This document shows positions 10,000 through 21,035 of a DNA stretch of 64,000 nucleotides, piece by piece (the first letter of the stretch is position 1; each line of letters begins with the position of its first letter). Under the pieces are notes generated by a model. The model had not been told where the DNA came from and did no database searches. It was given only the letters and a program-made list of their open reading frames with translations. The position numbers were made by a program, and so were the translations under genes. Origin of the DNA: Diacronema lutheri (Eukaryota; Haptophyta; Pavlovophyceae; Pavlovales; Pavlovaceae); NCBI GenBank assembly GCA_019448385.1, contig JAGTXO010000079.1, positions 1-64,000 of the forward strand, read 5' to 3'.

Positions 10000-12899
10000 T
10001 CACTGGAGCGACGTGTTGACAATCTCGAGCGTGTTGCGCGAGAGCCCGGGCGTGCGCTGCAGCTGCTCGAGCTGCGCCTTCATCAGCGCGCCCGACGCGG
10101 GCTCGAGGCGGCGCCACGCGGAGAACGAGCGAGCCAGCCGCGCGGCGACCTGCGGGTTGATCTGCGCGCGCGTGCGCCGCGGTGGCGGCGGCGATGGCAG
10201 CGGTGGCGGCGGCGGCGCGCGTCAGCGCGGCGGCGCGCGCGCCGCACGGCGCGCTGCTCGGCCGCGCCTCACCTTGTCGAGGTCGATGACACACTGCGCG
10301 GTGAACGCATAGCCGCTCCCATCCTCCTTGTGGAAGGTCTTGTGGTTGAGCGCGGTGAAGGCACCGACGACGGCGCGCACGCGGTTCGGGTTCGTCAGCG
10401 AGAAGGACGGCAGGCTCATCAGCTCGCGCACCTCGGACAGCGCGCTCGGCACGTCAGCCGCCGCGCGCGTGCGGTACCACTTGTCGAGCGCGCTGCAGCG
10501 CGGCGAGGCGCGCGCGCGCAGCGGCGGCGGCGGGCGGGGTGAGCTGCGCGGCAGGCGGCGCGCGGCGCGCGGCGCGCGGCGCGTGGCCCGCACAGCGGGT
10601 CATCCTTGACCTTGTCCGCAAAGATGGCCGACGCCTCGAGGCGCGCTGGCCCTGAGACGCGGCTCGCGGCCGAGAAGGCGGCGAGCGCGTCCGTCATGCA
10701 GCGCGCGCCCTTGAGCTGCTGCATGCAGAGCGCGGTCGTGTCGGCCTCGTCGAGCGCGCTCAGGTAGGAGAGGCACGCGTCGCGCAGCCGGCGGCGGCCG
10801 ATCGACTCGGCGTCGGGCGAGTAGGCGGCCGTCGCCGCGTCGTCGGCGGCGCACTGCGCGTACACGCTGAGCAGCTCGGGCTTGAGCGCGGCCGCGAGCC
10901 CCTTCTTGAGCCAGCCGATGGCCGCGCAGAGCGGCTGCGGGTGGACGACCTCAACCGACGACGAGAGCGTGTCAAAGTCGGGCAGCGCGAGCGCGAGCGC
11001 CTGCAGCGACCGGTCGGCGGCGCGTTCGACGAGCGTCGCGCGGCACGCATCGAGCAGCACGGCGGGCACCTCGCCGAGCGGCTCACGGCGCGCGCCGGCG
11101 TCGGCCGCGCCGAGGAGCACGCGCGTCATGAGCGCGTTCGCCGCCTCCCACCGGTTGAACGCGTCCGTCTCGTGCGCCATCAAGAAGGCGAGCTCGGCGT
11201 CCGTGCGCTGCGCGACGAGGTGGACGGGCGCGGAGAAGCCGCGCAGGATCGACGGCACGACCTCGCCCTCGACGTCGTTCAACGTGAAGGTCGCCTCGCG
11301 CTCGGTGAGCTCGAGCACGCGCTCGCCGAGCGCCTCGCCCGAGCCGTCCGCGCGCAGCAGCGCAAAGGCGACGGGCACGTGCAGCGGCGGCGCGCTCGCG
11401 CCGGCCGCAGCGGGCGGCACCTGGCGCAGCGTGAGCGAGAAGGTGCGCGCGCCCGCGTCGTGCGCCCACGTCGCGTGCACGGTCGGCGTGCCCGGCTGCG
11501 TGTACCAGCCCTCAAACTGCGCGAGGTCGCGCCCGTTCGCGTCGGCCATCGCCTTGCGGAAGTCGTCGCACGTAACGGCCGCGCCATCGTGCCTCTTGAA
11601 GTAAAGGTCCATGCCCTTGCGGAAGCCCGCCTTGCCGAGCAGCGCCGCGTACATGCGGATCACCTCCGCGCCCTTCTCGTAGACCGTCGCGGTGTAAAAG
11701 TTGTCCATCGCCACGTACGACTCGGGCCGGATCGGGTGGGCGAGCGGCGACGCGTCCTCGGCGAACTGGCGCGCGCGCAGCATCCGCACGTCGGAGATGC
11801 GCTTGACGGCCTCGGATGACATGTCGGCGGAGAAGGCCTGGTCGCGGTAGACGGTGAGCCCCTCCTTGAGCGTCAGCTGGAACCAGTCGCGGCACGTCAC
11901 GCGGTTGCCCGTCCAGTTGTGGAAGTACTCGTGCGCCACCACCCCCTCCACGCGCTCGTAATCGGCGTCGGTCGCCGACCACGGCCGCGCGAGCACGCAC
12001 GCCGTGTTGAAGACGTTGAGCCCCTTGTTCTCCATCGCGCCCATGTTGAAGTCGGAGACGGCGACGATGTTGAAGAGATCGAGGTCGTACTCGAGGCCGA
12101 AGACCTCCTCGTCCCAGCGCATCGACCGCTTGAGCGCGCCCATCGCGTACTCGAGCGCGTCGACCGATTCGGGCTCGGAGTAGATGTTGAGCGTGACGGT
12201 GCGGCCCGAGCGCGTCACGTACGAGCTCGAGATGTGCTGCAGCGCGCCCGCGACGAGCGCGAAGAGGTAGGAGGGCTTTGGGAACGGGTCGGCCCACTCG
12301 GCAAAGTGGCTGCCCGGACCGTCGCGCGCCTCGTCGACGCCCGCCTTGAGCAGGTTGCCGTTGGAGAGGAGCACGGGCATCGCCGCCTGGGGACCGGCCA
12401 TGCGCACGCTGTACACCGCCATCACGTCAGGCCGGTCGAGGAAGAAGGTGATGCGCCGGAAGCCCTCAGCCTCGCACTGCGTGCACAGCATCCGCCCCGA
12501 GTAGTAGAGGCCACTCAGCGCCGTGTTGAGACGCGGCTTGGTGCGCACGACCGTGCGCAGCGTGAACGCGCCCGCCGGCAGCGCGGCGCCGCGGATCGTC
12601 AAGCTCGTCGGCCCGTGGGAGTAGGCGGACGGCTCAAGCGGCGTGCCGTCGATTGAGAGCGCGTCGAGCGTCAGCTCCTCGCCGTCGAGCACAAGGTCGG
12701 CGCGCGCGTCGCCCGTGCGCGCGCCCGCGTCCCACGGCTCGACGGCGAGGTCGGCGGTGACGGTCGTCTCGTCCGCGCCGAGAGCGAAATCGAGGTGCAC
12801 CTTCTTGATCGCGTACGCGGGAGGCGCGTAATCGGCGCGGAGCTTGGGCACGGGCGGCGCCTCGGCGCCGCTCGTCGTCGCTGCGGCAGTAGCGGCCAT
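10000..12899 (-). CDS. pepN: PepN-type aminopeptidase N (M1 family)
   Basis: Three exons close exactly: 12899-10594, 10492-10273, 10161-10000 (phases 2 and 0), 895 residues, against about 870 for bacterial PepN. Seen: the substrate-anchoring GAMEN (near residue 287), the zinc site HEYFH (near 323) with the distal Glu in LTLKEGLTVYRDQAF, and the bacterial-type context WTGNRVTCRDW. The C-terminal exons match the PepN helical domain (LDKWY..., NPQVAARLARSFSAWRR). It removes N-terminal residues from peptides. The ATG at 12899 is chosen because longer reading runs into the poly-C tract of the leader. The family in algae is usually cytosolic or organellar; no clear targeting peptide is visible. Donors GTGCGG and GTGAGG. 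Confidence 0.92.
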
Positions 12900-13545
<646 letters not shown>

Positions 13546-16008
13546 ATGCGCGGCGCTCGCCTGCGCGCCTACGTGGCGCTGCTCGCGCTCGCGGCGTACG
13601 CCAACTCGCTGCGCAACGGCTTCGTCTTCGACGACAACTCGGCCATTGTGCACAACCGCTACGCGCGGCCCGGTGAGCCGCTCTGGCCCGTGCTCACGTC
13701 GCGCGACTTTTGGGGCAACGACATCCGGCGAACGCAGTCGCACAAGTCGTATCGGCCGCTCGTCACGCTCTCGTACCGGCTGAACGCTATGCTCGCGCGC
13801 GCGCGCGCGCCGCCTGGCGAGCCGCTCGGCGCGCTGCCTGGCGAGCCGTCCGGCGCGCCGCCGTCCGCGTGGGGCTACCACGCCACCAACGCGCTGCTGC
13901 ACGCGGCGGTCTGCGCGCTGGCGTGCGACGTGTGCGCCGCGTGCCTCGGCGACGACGGCGGCGGCGGCCGCGCGCGCTCGGCGGGCGCGGCGCGGCGGCA
14001 GCTTGTGTGCGCGACGCTCTTTGCGCTCCACCCCGTCCACTGCGAGGCCGTCGCCAACCTCGTCGGCCGCGCCGAGCTGCTCGCCGCGTGCTGCGTGTGC
14101 TGCGCGTTTGCGCTCCACGCGCGCGCGGCGGCGGACGGCGCGCGCGCGGCGGTCGCGGCGCGCGGCACGGCGTGCGCGGATGTGCCGCGCGTGCTGGGTG
14201 GCTGCGCCCTTTTCGCGTGCGCGCTGCTCAGCAAGGAATCCGCCATCTTCGCCGCGCTTGTGTTGCCCGCGCACGAGGCGCTCGTCGGCGCGCAGGCGGC
14301 GCGCTCGCGCCCAGCCGAGCGCGACGGCCGCCGGCGTGCGCCGGCGTGTCGGCCGGCTCGCGCGTGGCGCGGCCGCGCGGCTGCTGCCGTACGCGCTCGT
14401 CGCCGCCGCATACCTCCTCCTCCGCGTTGCGATCATGTCGCCTCGCCCCGGCGACGCGGACTATGAGCAGCCACCATCGCTACACCCCTCACGGCCGCCG
14501 CCGCCACCGCCAGGCGCGCGCGCCGCGCTCCGCGCGCTCACACCGGCGTGGGCGGCGCATTGGTCGTGGGACGCGACGACGCCATCGCCACTCCTCGTGC
14601 GCAAGGCGGAGAACCCGCTCACCACGCTCCTCCGCCCGCCCACCGCCGATGAGTCGCCCGAGAGCGCGCGCACGCGCCGCGTCTCCTACTGGCTCTCCGC
14701 GCTGCACGCGAGCTGCTACCACGCGCTGCTGCTGCTCTGGCCGGCGCAGCTGAGCATCGAGTACTCCTTCGACTGCGTGCCGCTCGTCGCCTCGCTCGCC
14801 GACCCGCGCGCCTGGCTCGACCTCGCCGCCGCCGCGCTGCTCGGCACGCTCGTGCTCGCGCGGCTGCGCGCGGCGCTCGGCCGCGGCTGCGCGCGTGCGT
14901 GCCGCGACACGCGCGCGGCGGCGTGGCTTCTGCTGCCCTGGCTACCGTGTGCCAACGTGCTCTTCCCCATCGGCACCTTCATTGCAGAGCGGCTGCTCTA
15001 CCTCCCATCCCTCGGCGCCGCGCTGTGCGTCGCGCAGGCGGCACTGCCGCGCGCGCGCGCCGCCGCCGCCACCGCCGCGCCGCCGTCGCCGTCGCGCCGC
15101 GCCGCCTCGCCGCGCGCGGCCGCGGCGCTCGGCTGCGCGTGCGCGGCGCTCGGCGTGCGCTGCCTCTTGCGCAACCTCGACTGGCTCTCCGATGAGAGCG
15201 CCTTCCTCGCCGCACGTACCGTGTGCCCGCGCTCGGCCAAGCTGCAGCTCCAGTGGGGCACGCTTCTGCGGTCGAGGGGCGACCTCGACGGCGCACTCGC
15301 GCACGCGCGGCTTGCAGCGGCCATCGACCCGGACTTTTGCGACACGGCCTTCCACGAGGCGCTCGCGCTCGTGCTCAAGGGCAACGCGCGCGACGCCGTG
15401 CCGCTCGTGAGGCGCCGCCGCGCCGCCGCCGCCGCCGCCGCGCGAGCGCGCGCGCGTCGAGCCGACGCGCCACCCGCCGCCGCCGCCGCCGCCGCCGCCG
15501 CACGCGCGGTGCGCGCGCGCGCGCGCGGTGCGCCACCGCTGCCGCTGTGTTGTCCCTCCCGCAGCTCAACCAATCGCTCAGCTGCGCCTTCACGGTACGC
15601 CGCGCGCTGCCCCTCCTCAACGACATGTACGCGCAGCTCCTCGCGCAAACGCCGCACGATGCGGCCGTGCACCGCTGGGCCGCATCAACGTACGCAGCGC
15701 TGCCGGGCGGGCACGGCCGCGCGGCGATGCACCTCGCGAGCGCGGCGCGCGCCGTGCTGGACGGCGGTGCGCCCGCGGCACGAGCAGTCGACGATGCGCG
15801 CGCCGCGCTCGCGCTCGCGCCCGCCGACACCGAGCTGGGTCACCTCCTCGCGAGAGCGCTCCTTGCGCGCGCGAGCGAGGCCGAGCGCGGCGGCGAGCAT
15901 GGCGCGGCGCGGTTGGCCGCGGACGAGGCGGGGACCGTGTTGCGCGCGCTTGCGCGGGCCGGCAGCGAGCGCGGGCGGCGGCGCGACCGCCGACGAGGCG
16001 GACGATGA
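13546..16008 (+). CDS. TMTC-like multi-membrane TPR protein (putative O-mannosyltransferase)
   Basis: The N-terminus matches the TMTC family: YANSLRNGFVFDDNSAIV (the luminal DD near the first loop), the HKSYRPL motif, HPVHCEAVANLVGRAE, then many hydrophobic helices, the conserved SKESAI, YLLLRV, and FPIGTFIAERLLYLPS. A TPR-type helical segment follows (AKLQLQWGTLLRSRGDLDGALAHARLA). TMTCs are ER O-mannosyltransferases acting on cadherin-like proteins in animals. Exon ends are clear at 15406 (donor GTGAGG) and 15565 (acceptor GCAG), with the stop at 16006-16008. The reading frame moves by one base between about 14285 and 14325. A 31-nt GT...AG interval there would restore it, but an indel is equally possible. 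Confidence 0.78.
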
Positions 16009-16298
16009 CGCGGCCGCAGCCACCGCCACCGCGCGCCGGCTGCTCGCGATCGCAGACGATGAGCCCCGCATGGCGGCCTCCGCGAACGATGCGGGCGGTG
16101 GCAGCGCCGCCGCCGCGGCGCGTAGGCCGCGCGCAACGCGCGCGGACCTCCGAGCGCCGGTTGAAGGGCCTTGACTCTTCACTCTTGACTCGAGTCTTGA
16201 GTCTTGAGCCTTGACCCACACTGAGCCCTGTTGTCGCCTGTCTGCCACGTGCCGTCCACGATGGCCGACGCGAGGGCCTGACGCGCCGACGAGTCGAG
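16009..16298. other. Intergenic spacer with short CTTGACTC repeats
   Basis: Contains the tail of coding-like GC-rich sequence and, at 16170-16215, several imperfect copies of CTTGA(C/G)TC. The promoter of the RsmE-like gene must lie here. No other feature. Confidence 0.4.
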
Positions 16299-17225
16299 AT
16301 GCTGCGGTCGCGGGCGTGCCTCTTCACCTCGCTCTCGCTCTCGCTCGCTCCCGCGCGCGCGCTCAATCGCCTCCTCTACGAGCCGCACGAGCTGAGCGGT
16401 CGCACCGTTTCGGTCCCTGCCGACGACCGGCGCGCGCAGCACGTCGGGCGCATCCTGCGACGTGCGCCGGGCGACACGCTGCGCGTCGGGCTGGTGGATG
16501 GGCAGCCGACTGACGACGCGGTGCTCGCGGCGATCGAGTCCGACGGTGCCCTTCGCATCGAGCTGCCCGCTGCTACGCCCGACGTGCACGCGCCCGCGCC
16601 GCGCCCGCGCGTCGACCTGCTTCTCGCGCTCCCGCGCCCGCTGCAGCTCGAGCGGATCCTCCCAATGGTCGCGCAGCTGGGCGTGGGCACGCTCGTGCTC
16701 GCCGGCGCACGCAAGGTTGAGCTCTCTTATTGGGGCTCGCACCTTCTCCGCGCACGCGACGGTGCGGCGCACACGCGCGCGTGCCTGCTCGACGGCCTCG
16801 CGCAGTGCGGCGACACGGCGCTGCCACGCGTCACGCGCGCAAAGGACCTGGCGCGCTGGTGCGAGGAGGAGCTCGAGGCGCTCTTCCCGCGCGACAGCGT
16901 TGCGCGCGTCGTCGCGCACCCGCAGCGCGCCGGCGTGCCGGCGCACGGTCGGCTGCGCGACGTGCCCGACCCGGCGGCGGGCACGCCCGCCGGACGCGGC
17001 GCGCGCACGCCCAGCCGGCTGCTGCTCGCGGTCGGGCCGGAGGGCGGGTGGGACGAGCCCGACGAGGTAGCGCTGCTCGAGCGCCACGGCTTCATGCTCA
17101 TCACGCTCGGCGAGCGCGTGCTCCGCTCGGACGTCGCAGTCGTGTCGCTGCTCGCGCTTGCGCACGAGACCGTCCGCTGCTGGCCGCCGGACGAGGGCGC
17201 GCGCGGCGAGGGAAGTGCGCCATGA
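16299..17225 (+). CDS. RsmE-like 16S rRNA m3U methyltransferase, organelle-type
   Basis: Intronless, 308 residues. The N-terminal ~22 residues form a presequence (Arg, then a SLSLSLAPARA core), so a plastid or mitochondrial location is likely. The family signatures are a PUA-like N-domain (RLLYEPHEL, HVGRILRRAPGD) and the SPOUT-fold knot: LLLAVGPEGGWDEPDEV near residue 242 and ITLGERVLRSDVAVVSLLAL near 268. RsmE methylates N3 of U1498 (E. coli numbering) in small-subunit rRNA with SAM. The acidic EQS.R element of bacterial enzymes appears degenerate (LLDGLAQCG), so substrate details may differ. Confidence 0.85.
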   Translation: MLRSRACLFTSLSLSLAPARALNRLLYEPHELSGRTVSVPADDRRAQHVGRILRRAPGDTLRVGLVDGQPTDDAVLAAIESDGALRIELPAATPDVHAPAPRPRVDLLLALPRPLQLERILPMVAQLGVGTLVLAGARKVELSYWGSHLLRARDGAAHTRACLLDGLAQCGDTALPRVTRAKDLARWCEEELEALFPRDSVARVVAHPQRAGVPAHGRLRDVPDPAAGTPAGRGARTPSRLLLAVGPEGGWDEPDEVALLERHGFMLITLGERVLRSDVAVVSLLALAHETVRCWPPDEGARGEGSAP

Positions 17226-17338
17226 CGGCGCGGTCCTGTTGGCATCCCGTGTCACAGACCACGTATTTTCGAGGCGCGCGAAAAGCCGATCTCGACAAAG
17301 GCCTTTTTGCCTCGACGAGCCGGTGAGCGTCGCCCTGC

Positions 17339-18218
17339 ATGGCAAAGCCTGGCGCGCTCAAGCAGCTCAACTGGGCTTCGGCCACACACCCCGTCGTCGA
17401 GCTCATCTTCGCGTCGTTCCTCGCCAACGACCTTCCCGAGGCGATCTTGGCGAATCAGAAGACTGCTAAGCTGGGCGAAATCCAAGCGCTCCTCGAGCAA
17501 GACGATCGGTTCGGAGAACACGGCGTGAAGCCGCCTTCCTTGAGCACGCTGGCGACGTGGTTCAACAATGGGGAGAAGGCGTGGAAGGCCGGCGACGACC
17601 CCGAGCTGCGCGAGCGCGCCGTGGCCAACCCCAACGTGGGCCGGGCGGCCATCAACTCGTTCTTCAACCACCCCGCGTCTTTCAAGCGCGAGAAGAAGAA
17701 GTCCACCAAGCTGAAGGAGGACCAAGCTCGCGTCGCGGCCGACATCCGCGCCGCCGCCATGGACACCAACTCGAACCGCGGTGCGCAGCATGGCGAAGCC
17801 GAGGAGGGTGGCGAGAGCAGCGAGTCCCTTGGCAGCCTCTCGTTGGCCGAGGAGCCGCATGCTCCGGCGGCGTCGCCAGACGCCACCGAGCAGGCAGCCA
17901 AGCGCCACAAGCAGTCCGGCTCAGCTCACAGGGCGAGGACGCCGCCGCCGCCCGGAGCTGCTGGCAACGAATACGAGTCGTCGATGAGGACGGGCGCCCC
18001 TGCGCGCGTTGAGGTAAGCGTGCTCCTTGATGAGGAACGAGAGGCAGACCTGGGATTCTTGCCAGAGGCCACACGTCGCCGCGGCCATCATAGCCACAGA
18101 CCAGAACGAGCAACGCATCCGTGCGCGCTCCGTCTCGGAAGCTGTGCGCACCGTGCTCGACACCGTGCTCGACACCATCGCGAGATACGCACAACAAAGG
18201 CCGAATCGGTCTTCCTGA
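17339..18218 (+). CDS. Unrecognised two-exon basic/acidic protein
   Basis: Exons 17339-18013 and 18066-18218, phase 0, with the textbook donor GTAAGC and acceptor GCCAG and only a 52-nt intron. About 275 residues. The N-terminal 130 residues look globular and helical, with Trp residues spaced as in helix-turn-helix or SANT-like modules (LNWASATHPVV, LATWFNNGEKAWKA), then a KREKKKSTK cluster, an acidic Ser/Glu patch, a nuclear-type KRHKQ, and an amphipathic C-terminal helix (SEAVRTVLDTVLDTIARY). I do not recognise the family. Base composition is lower in GC than in its neighbours and an AT-rich stretch follows it. A transposon-associated DNA-binding protein or a recently acquired gene is possible; neither is shown. 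Confidence 0.65.
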
Positions 18219-18316
18219 AAATTAATATTCTATAATACTCATATCATGGGAACCAGGGAACCGGGACCTCGTATTTTTTTTTCACAAAAAGCCGTTGCGT
18301 TTTGCGCACCCCTCTC
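18219..18316. other. AT-rich spacer (3' UTR / promoter)
   Basis: AATTAATATTCTATAATACTC and a T9 run make this one of the most AT-rich points of the window. It may supply the polyadenylation signal of the upstream gene and the core promoter of the oxygenase gene (inference). Confidence 0.45.
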
Positions 18317-19508
18317 ATGATGGCGGCGCACCGACGTTGTTCGACGATGGCATTGATCAACCGGCCGCTTGGCGTGGTGCTCGTCCTCGCCGCGCGGGTT
18401 GCGTGCCTCACGACGGCTGGCGTACACGGCTGGATCGTGCGATCACCCGCGGCCGCGCGCAACGTCGCCGCGTGGGACGGCGTGTTCGGCGCGCGCGAGC
18501 TCGAGCGCGTGCGCGCGCTCGCACACGCGCTCGGCGCCGACCGGCACGTGTTTTCGCTCGGATCGCCGAGCAACGCCCTCGAGCGCGCGATCGACAGCCT
18601 GGCGCTGCAGCTGCGCGGAGAGCCTGATGGCGCGGAGCTGATGGTGGAGTATTGGGCGCGCGCCAGCTGGATGCACCTCGAGGCGCACCGCGACTGCGAC
18701 GAGTTCCTCAACGGCGAGGCGTTCCGCACGGCGGGCGGCCTCGCTGCGCGGCCGGTGCTCGCTACGCTGCGCTATCCGCTCCACGCGCACGTGCTCTATC
18801 TGGACGTGGGCGCCGACGTGCTCGGGCCGACGTGCGTCTTCGACGATTGCGAGCCGCGCGACGTGCCGACGAGCCCGGCCGCGGCGGACGCGTGCAACGC
18901 AGAAGCGCTGCGGCCCGTCGCTCTGCAGCTGCTCCCCGTCTTCCGTCGGATGCACGTCGTGCCCGCGGTGAGCGGGCCGTCTCCTCCAATTCCGCGGCGA
19001 GCTCATGCACGGCGTGCCCAGGCCGCATGACGCCTACCTCGCGACAGAGTCGGGCGAGGCGGCGACCACGCGCGGCTACGGCGACGAGGGCGCCGCGCTC
19101 AGCCGGCAGGTGCTCCTCTTCAACCTGTGGGCCGGCGGCCCTCCCCTCGACGTCGTACCCGCCGCGCACCAGGCCGGCGCGGGCGCGGACGCGGACGCGC
19201 CGCGCTGCGCGCCGCTCGGCGCGTGGCGGCCCGTGCGCCGACAGTTTGTGCGGCCAGCGGCGCAGCTGTGGCCGCCCGCACCGGCGCTCGCCGTGCCGCT
19301 CCTCGTGTCCATGCTCGGCCCGCGCTGGCGGCGTGGCTACCACTCGCGCGTCTTCTGCGCGCGCGCGCCGCGCGCGGTGCGCGCTGCGCTCGGCGAGCGG
19401 TCGTTGCACTCCGTCGTTGAGTTGGACTGGTTCGCGAATCTCGTCGTGCGGATCGCGCTGCTCTCCTCGCGCATGTCCGGCGGCTGGTCCGGAGGTGAAG
19501 GATCGTGA
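18317..19508 (+). CDS. 2-oxoglutarate/Fe(II) oxygenase-like protein with signal sequence
   Basis: The N-terminus has a hydrophobic LGVVLVLAARVACL segment, so it is secretory or membrane-bound. The iron facial triad pattern of the prolyl-hydroxylase-like superfamily is visible: HRD within MHLEAHRDCDEF near residue 120, and FRGELMHGVPRP with the distal His. A second hydrophobic patch lies near LAVPLLVSML. The two motifs lie in frames one base apart, with the shift near 18974-18978 in GGGCC. Reading one base fewer there gives the canonical GRLLQFRGELMHGV, so a sequencing error or a young frameshift is likelier than the alternative 34-nt intron (18968-19001). Substrate unknown. It ends 14 bp from the convergent gene. 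Confidence 0.62.
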
Positions 19509-19522
19509 AAAGTCGTTGAACT

Positions 19523-20771
19523 CTACTCGGCACGCCGTCGGGAGTGGGCGTCTGGCAAAAGGGCGCCGATACAGCCGTTGTCGTCGAGGCGCCGGCCACG
19601 CCGCGTCGCGCCGCGCCGCCGGCGCACGGCCGCGGCGAGCGCGACGCACGCGAGCACAGCCGCTGCGGCGAGCGGCGGTGCGGCGACGAGGAGCCCAGCG
19701 TCTGAGAGCAGCCACGCGAGCCACGCGGGCCGCTGCATGCGCGGGTCGAGGGCGAGGACGCGCGTGCGGTTGTACACGCACGGCACCGACCGCCCCTTTC
19801 TAAACTCGGGCAGCAGCCCTGGCCAGCCCAGCCGCACGCGCGCAGCGTCGTCGCCGAACGGCGAAGCCGGGTTGGGGTCGCGCACGAACGTGTCGCCGCG
19901 CAGCACCTGCAGGTGCGCGCGCGCGGGGCAACGCACGCGCGTGCGAGCGGCGCGACAGAAGCTCGCGCGCGAGGTCGGTGGCAACTCTCGCGCCACGCCA
20001 CGCCGCGCCGCGCCGCGTCGTGCCGCGCCACTCAACGCTCCGCCGCACCATGAAACCGAGGGCGAGGCGCCATTGATCGGGTGGCAGCTCGTGTGTGTCA
20101 GTGCGGTGCAGCTCAACTTGGCGCAGCAGCAGCGCGTCGCCCGCCTCGAGCGGCACGTTGGTCACGCGCGGCGAGCGCGGCTCGGCCGCGTCGACGAAGG
20201 CGCGCAGCCCCCGCGCGCGAGAGAGCTGGGCGAATTCCGCCGGGCGGTAAAGCGGGCGCGGCGGCGCGTGCGAGGCGTCCGGGAGGCCGTACTGTCGTGC
20301 GTAAAGAGCGTCGTACATCCACTTGTTCGACTCGACCTCGAGCACGTCGAAGGAGTAGTTCATGCGCTCGTGTGCGAGCAGCACCCACAGGTTGAAGCCG
20401 CCACACGCCATGCCCGCCGGCGCCGTCCCGTCGTCGGCGAGCCAATACTCGCCGTCTTGGTGCCACGAAGGGAAAAGGCGGAGGCCCTGCGCGCGGTATG
20501 AGAAAAAGTCGTTGATCAGCGTGTAGCCCTCGCCAAGTTCAGCGCGCACGCGCGCGCCAATTCGCTCGACAATGTCCCAGCTCGCGCCGTCAGCCTTCTC
20601 GCGCGCGAGATGGCCGAGCAGGTTATAGTAAGTGAGCGACGAGCGGTCGTGCACGCGATCAAAGTAGATGCGCGTCAGGTGCTCGCGCTCCGCCTCGTCG
20701 ATGACGCCGCGAAGCGCGCGCGGGTGAGCGAGTGTCGCGCACGGCGCCAGCTTGTATTCCGCTCCACCCAT
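19523..20771 (-). CDS. PhyH-like 2-oxoglutarate oxygenase with C-terminal membrane anchor
   Basis: Two exons: 20771-20049 and 19906-19523 (donor GTGCGG, acceptor CTGCAG, phase 0), 368 residues. HQDGEYW (about residue 105) supplies the HxD pair, and LHRTD (about 230) the distal His. RVTNVPLEAGDALLL just before it is the usual strand leading to the second iron ligand. This is phytanoyl-CoA dioxygenase-like by pattern. The last exon encodes a hydrophobic segment (LLVAAPPLAAAAVLACVALA) followed by Arg-rich residues, i.e. a tail anchor. The substrate is not predictable. It converges on the other oxygenase gene at 19508. Confidence 0.65.
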
Positions 20772-21035
20772 TGCTTCCCGCCTCGACCCTCTACAATCGG
20801 TGAGTTTGCAGCCGCGCCAACGTTAAGCCGCGCGCTCAAGGTTCACTCCAAGCAAACGAGGCCGACGCGCCCAGACCTGGGCGTGTGTGCGGCCCGTGAC
20901 TCAAAGAGTTTGGCACAGCGTGTGAGAGGAGAGCACGGAGGACAATGGAGGACCGCTGGTGCAACGTTTCAAAGACGATGTTCATATGCCCTGTGGGAAT
21001 TTTCCTCCGTTTCGGAGTAAGACTTAGTACCACAA
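20772..21035. promoter_or_regulatory. Divergent promoter region (PhyH-like / SPPP protein)
   Basis: 264 bp between head-to-head genes, with moderately low GC near the right end (ACGATGTTCATATG, TTTTCCTCCG). No recognisable box. Confidence 0.4.
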
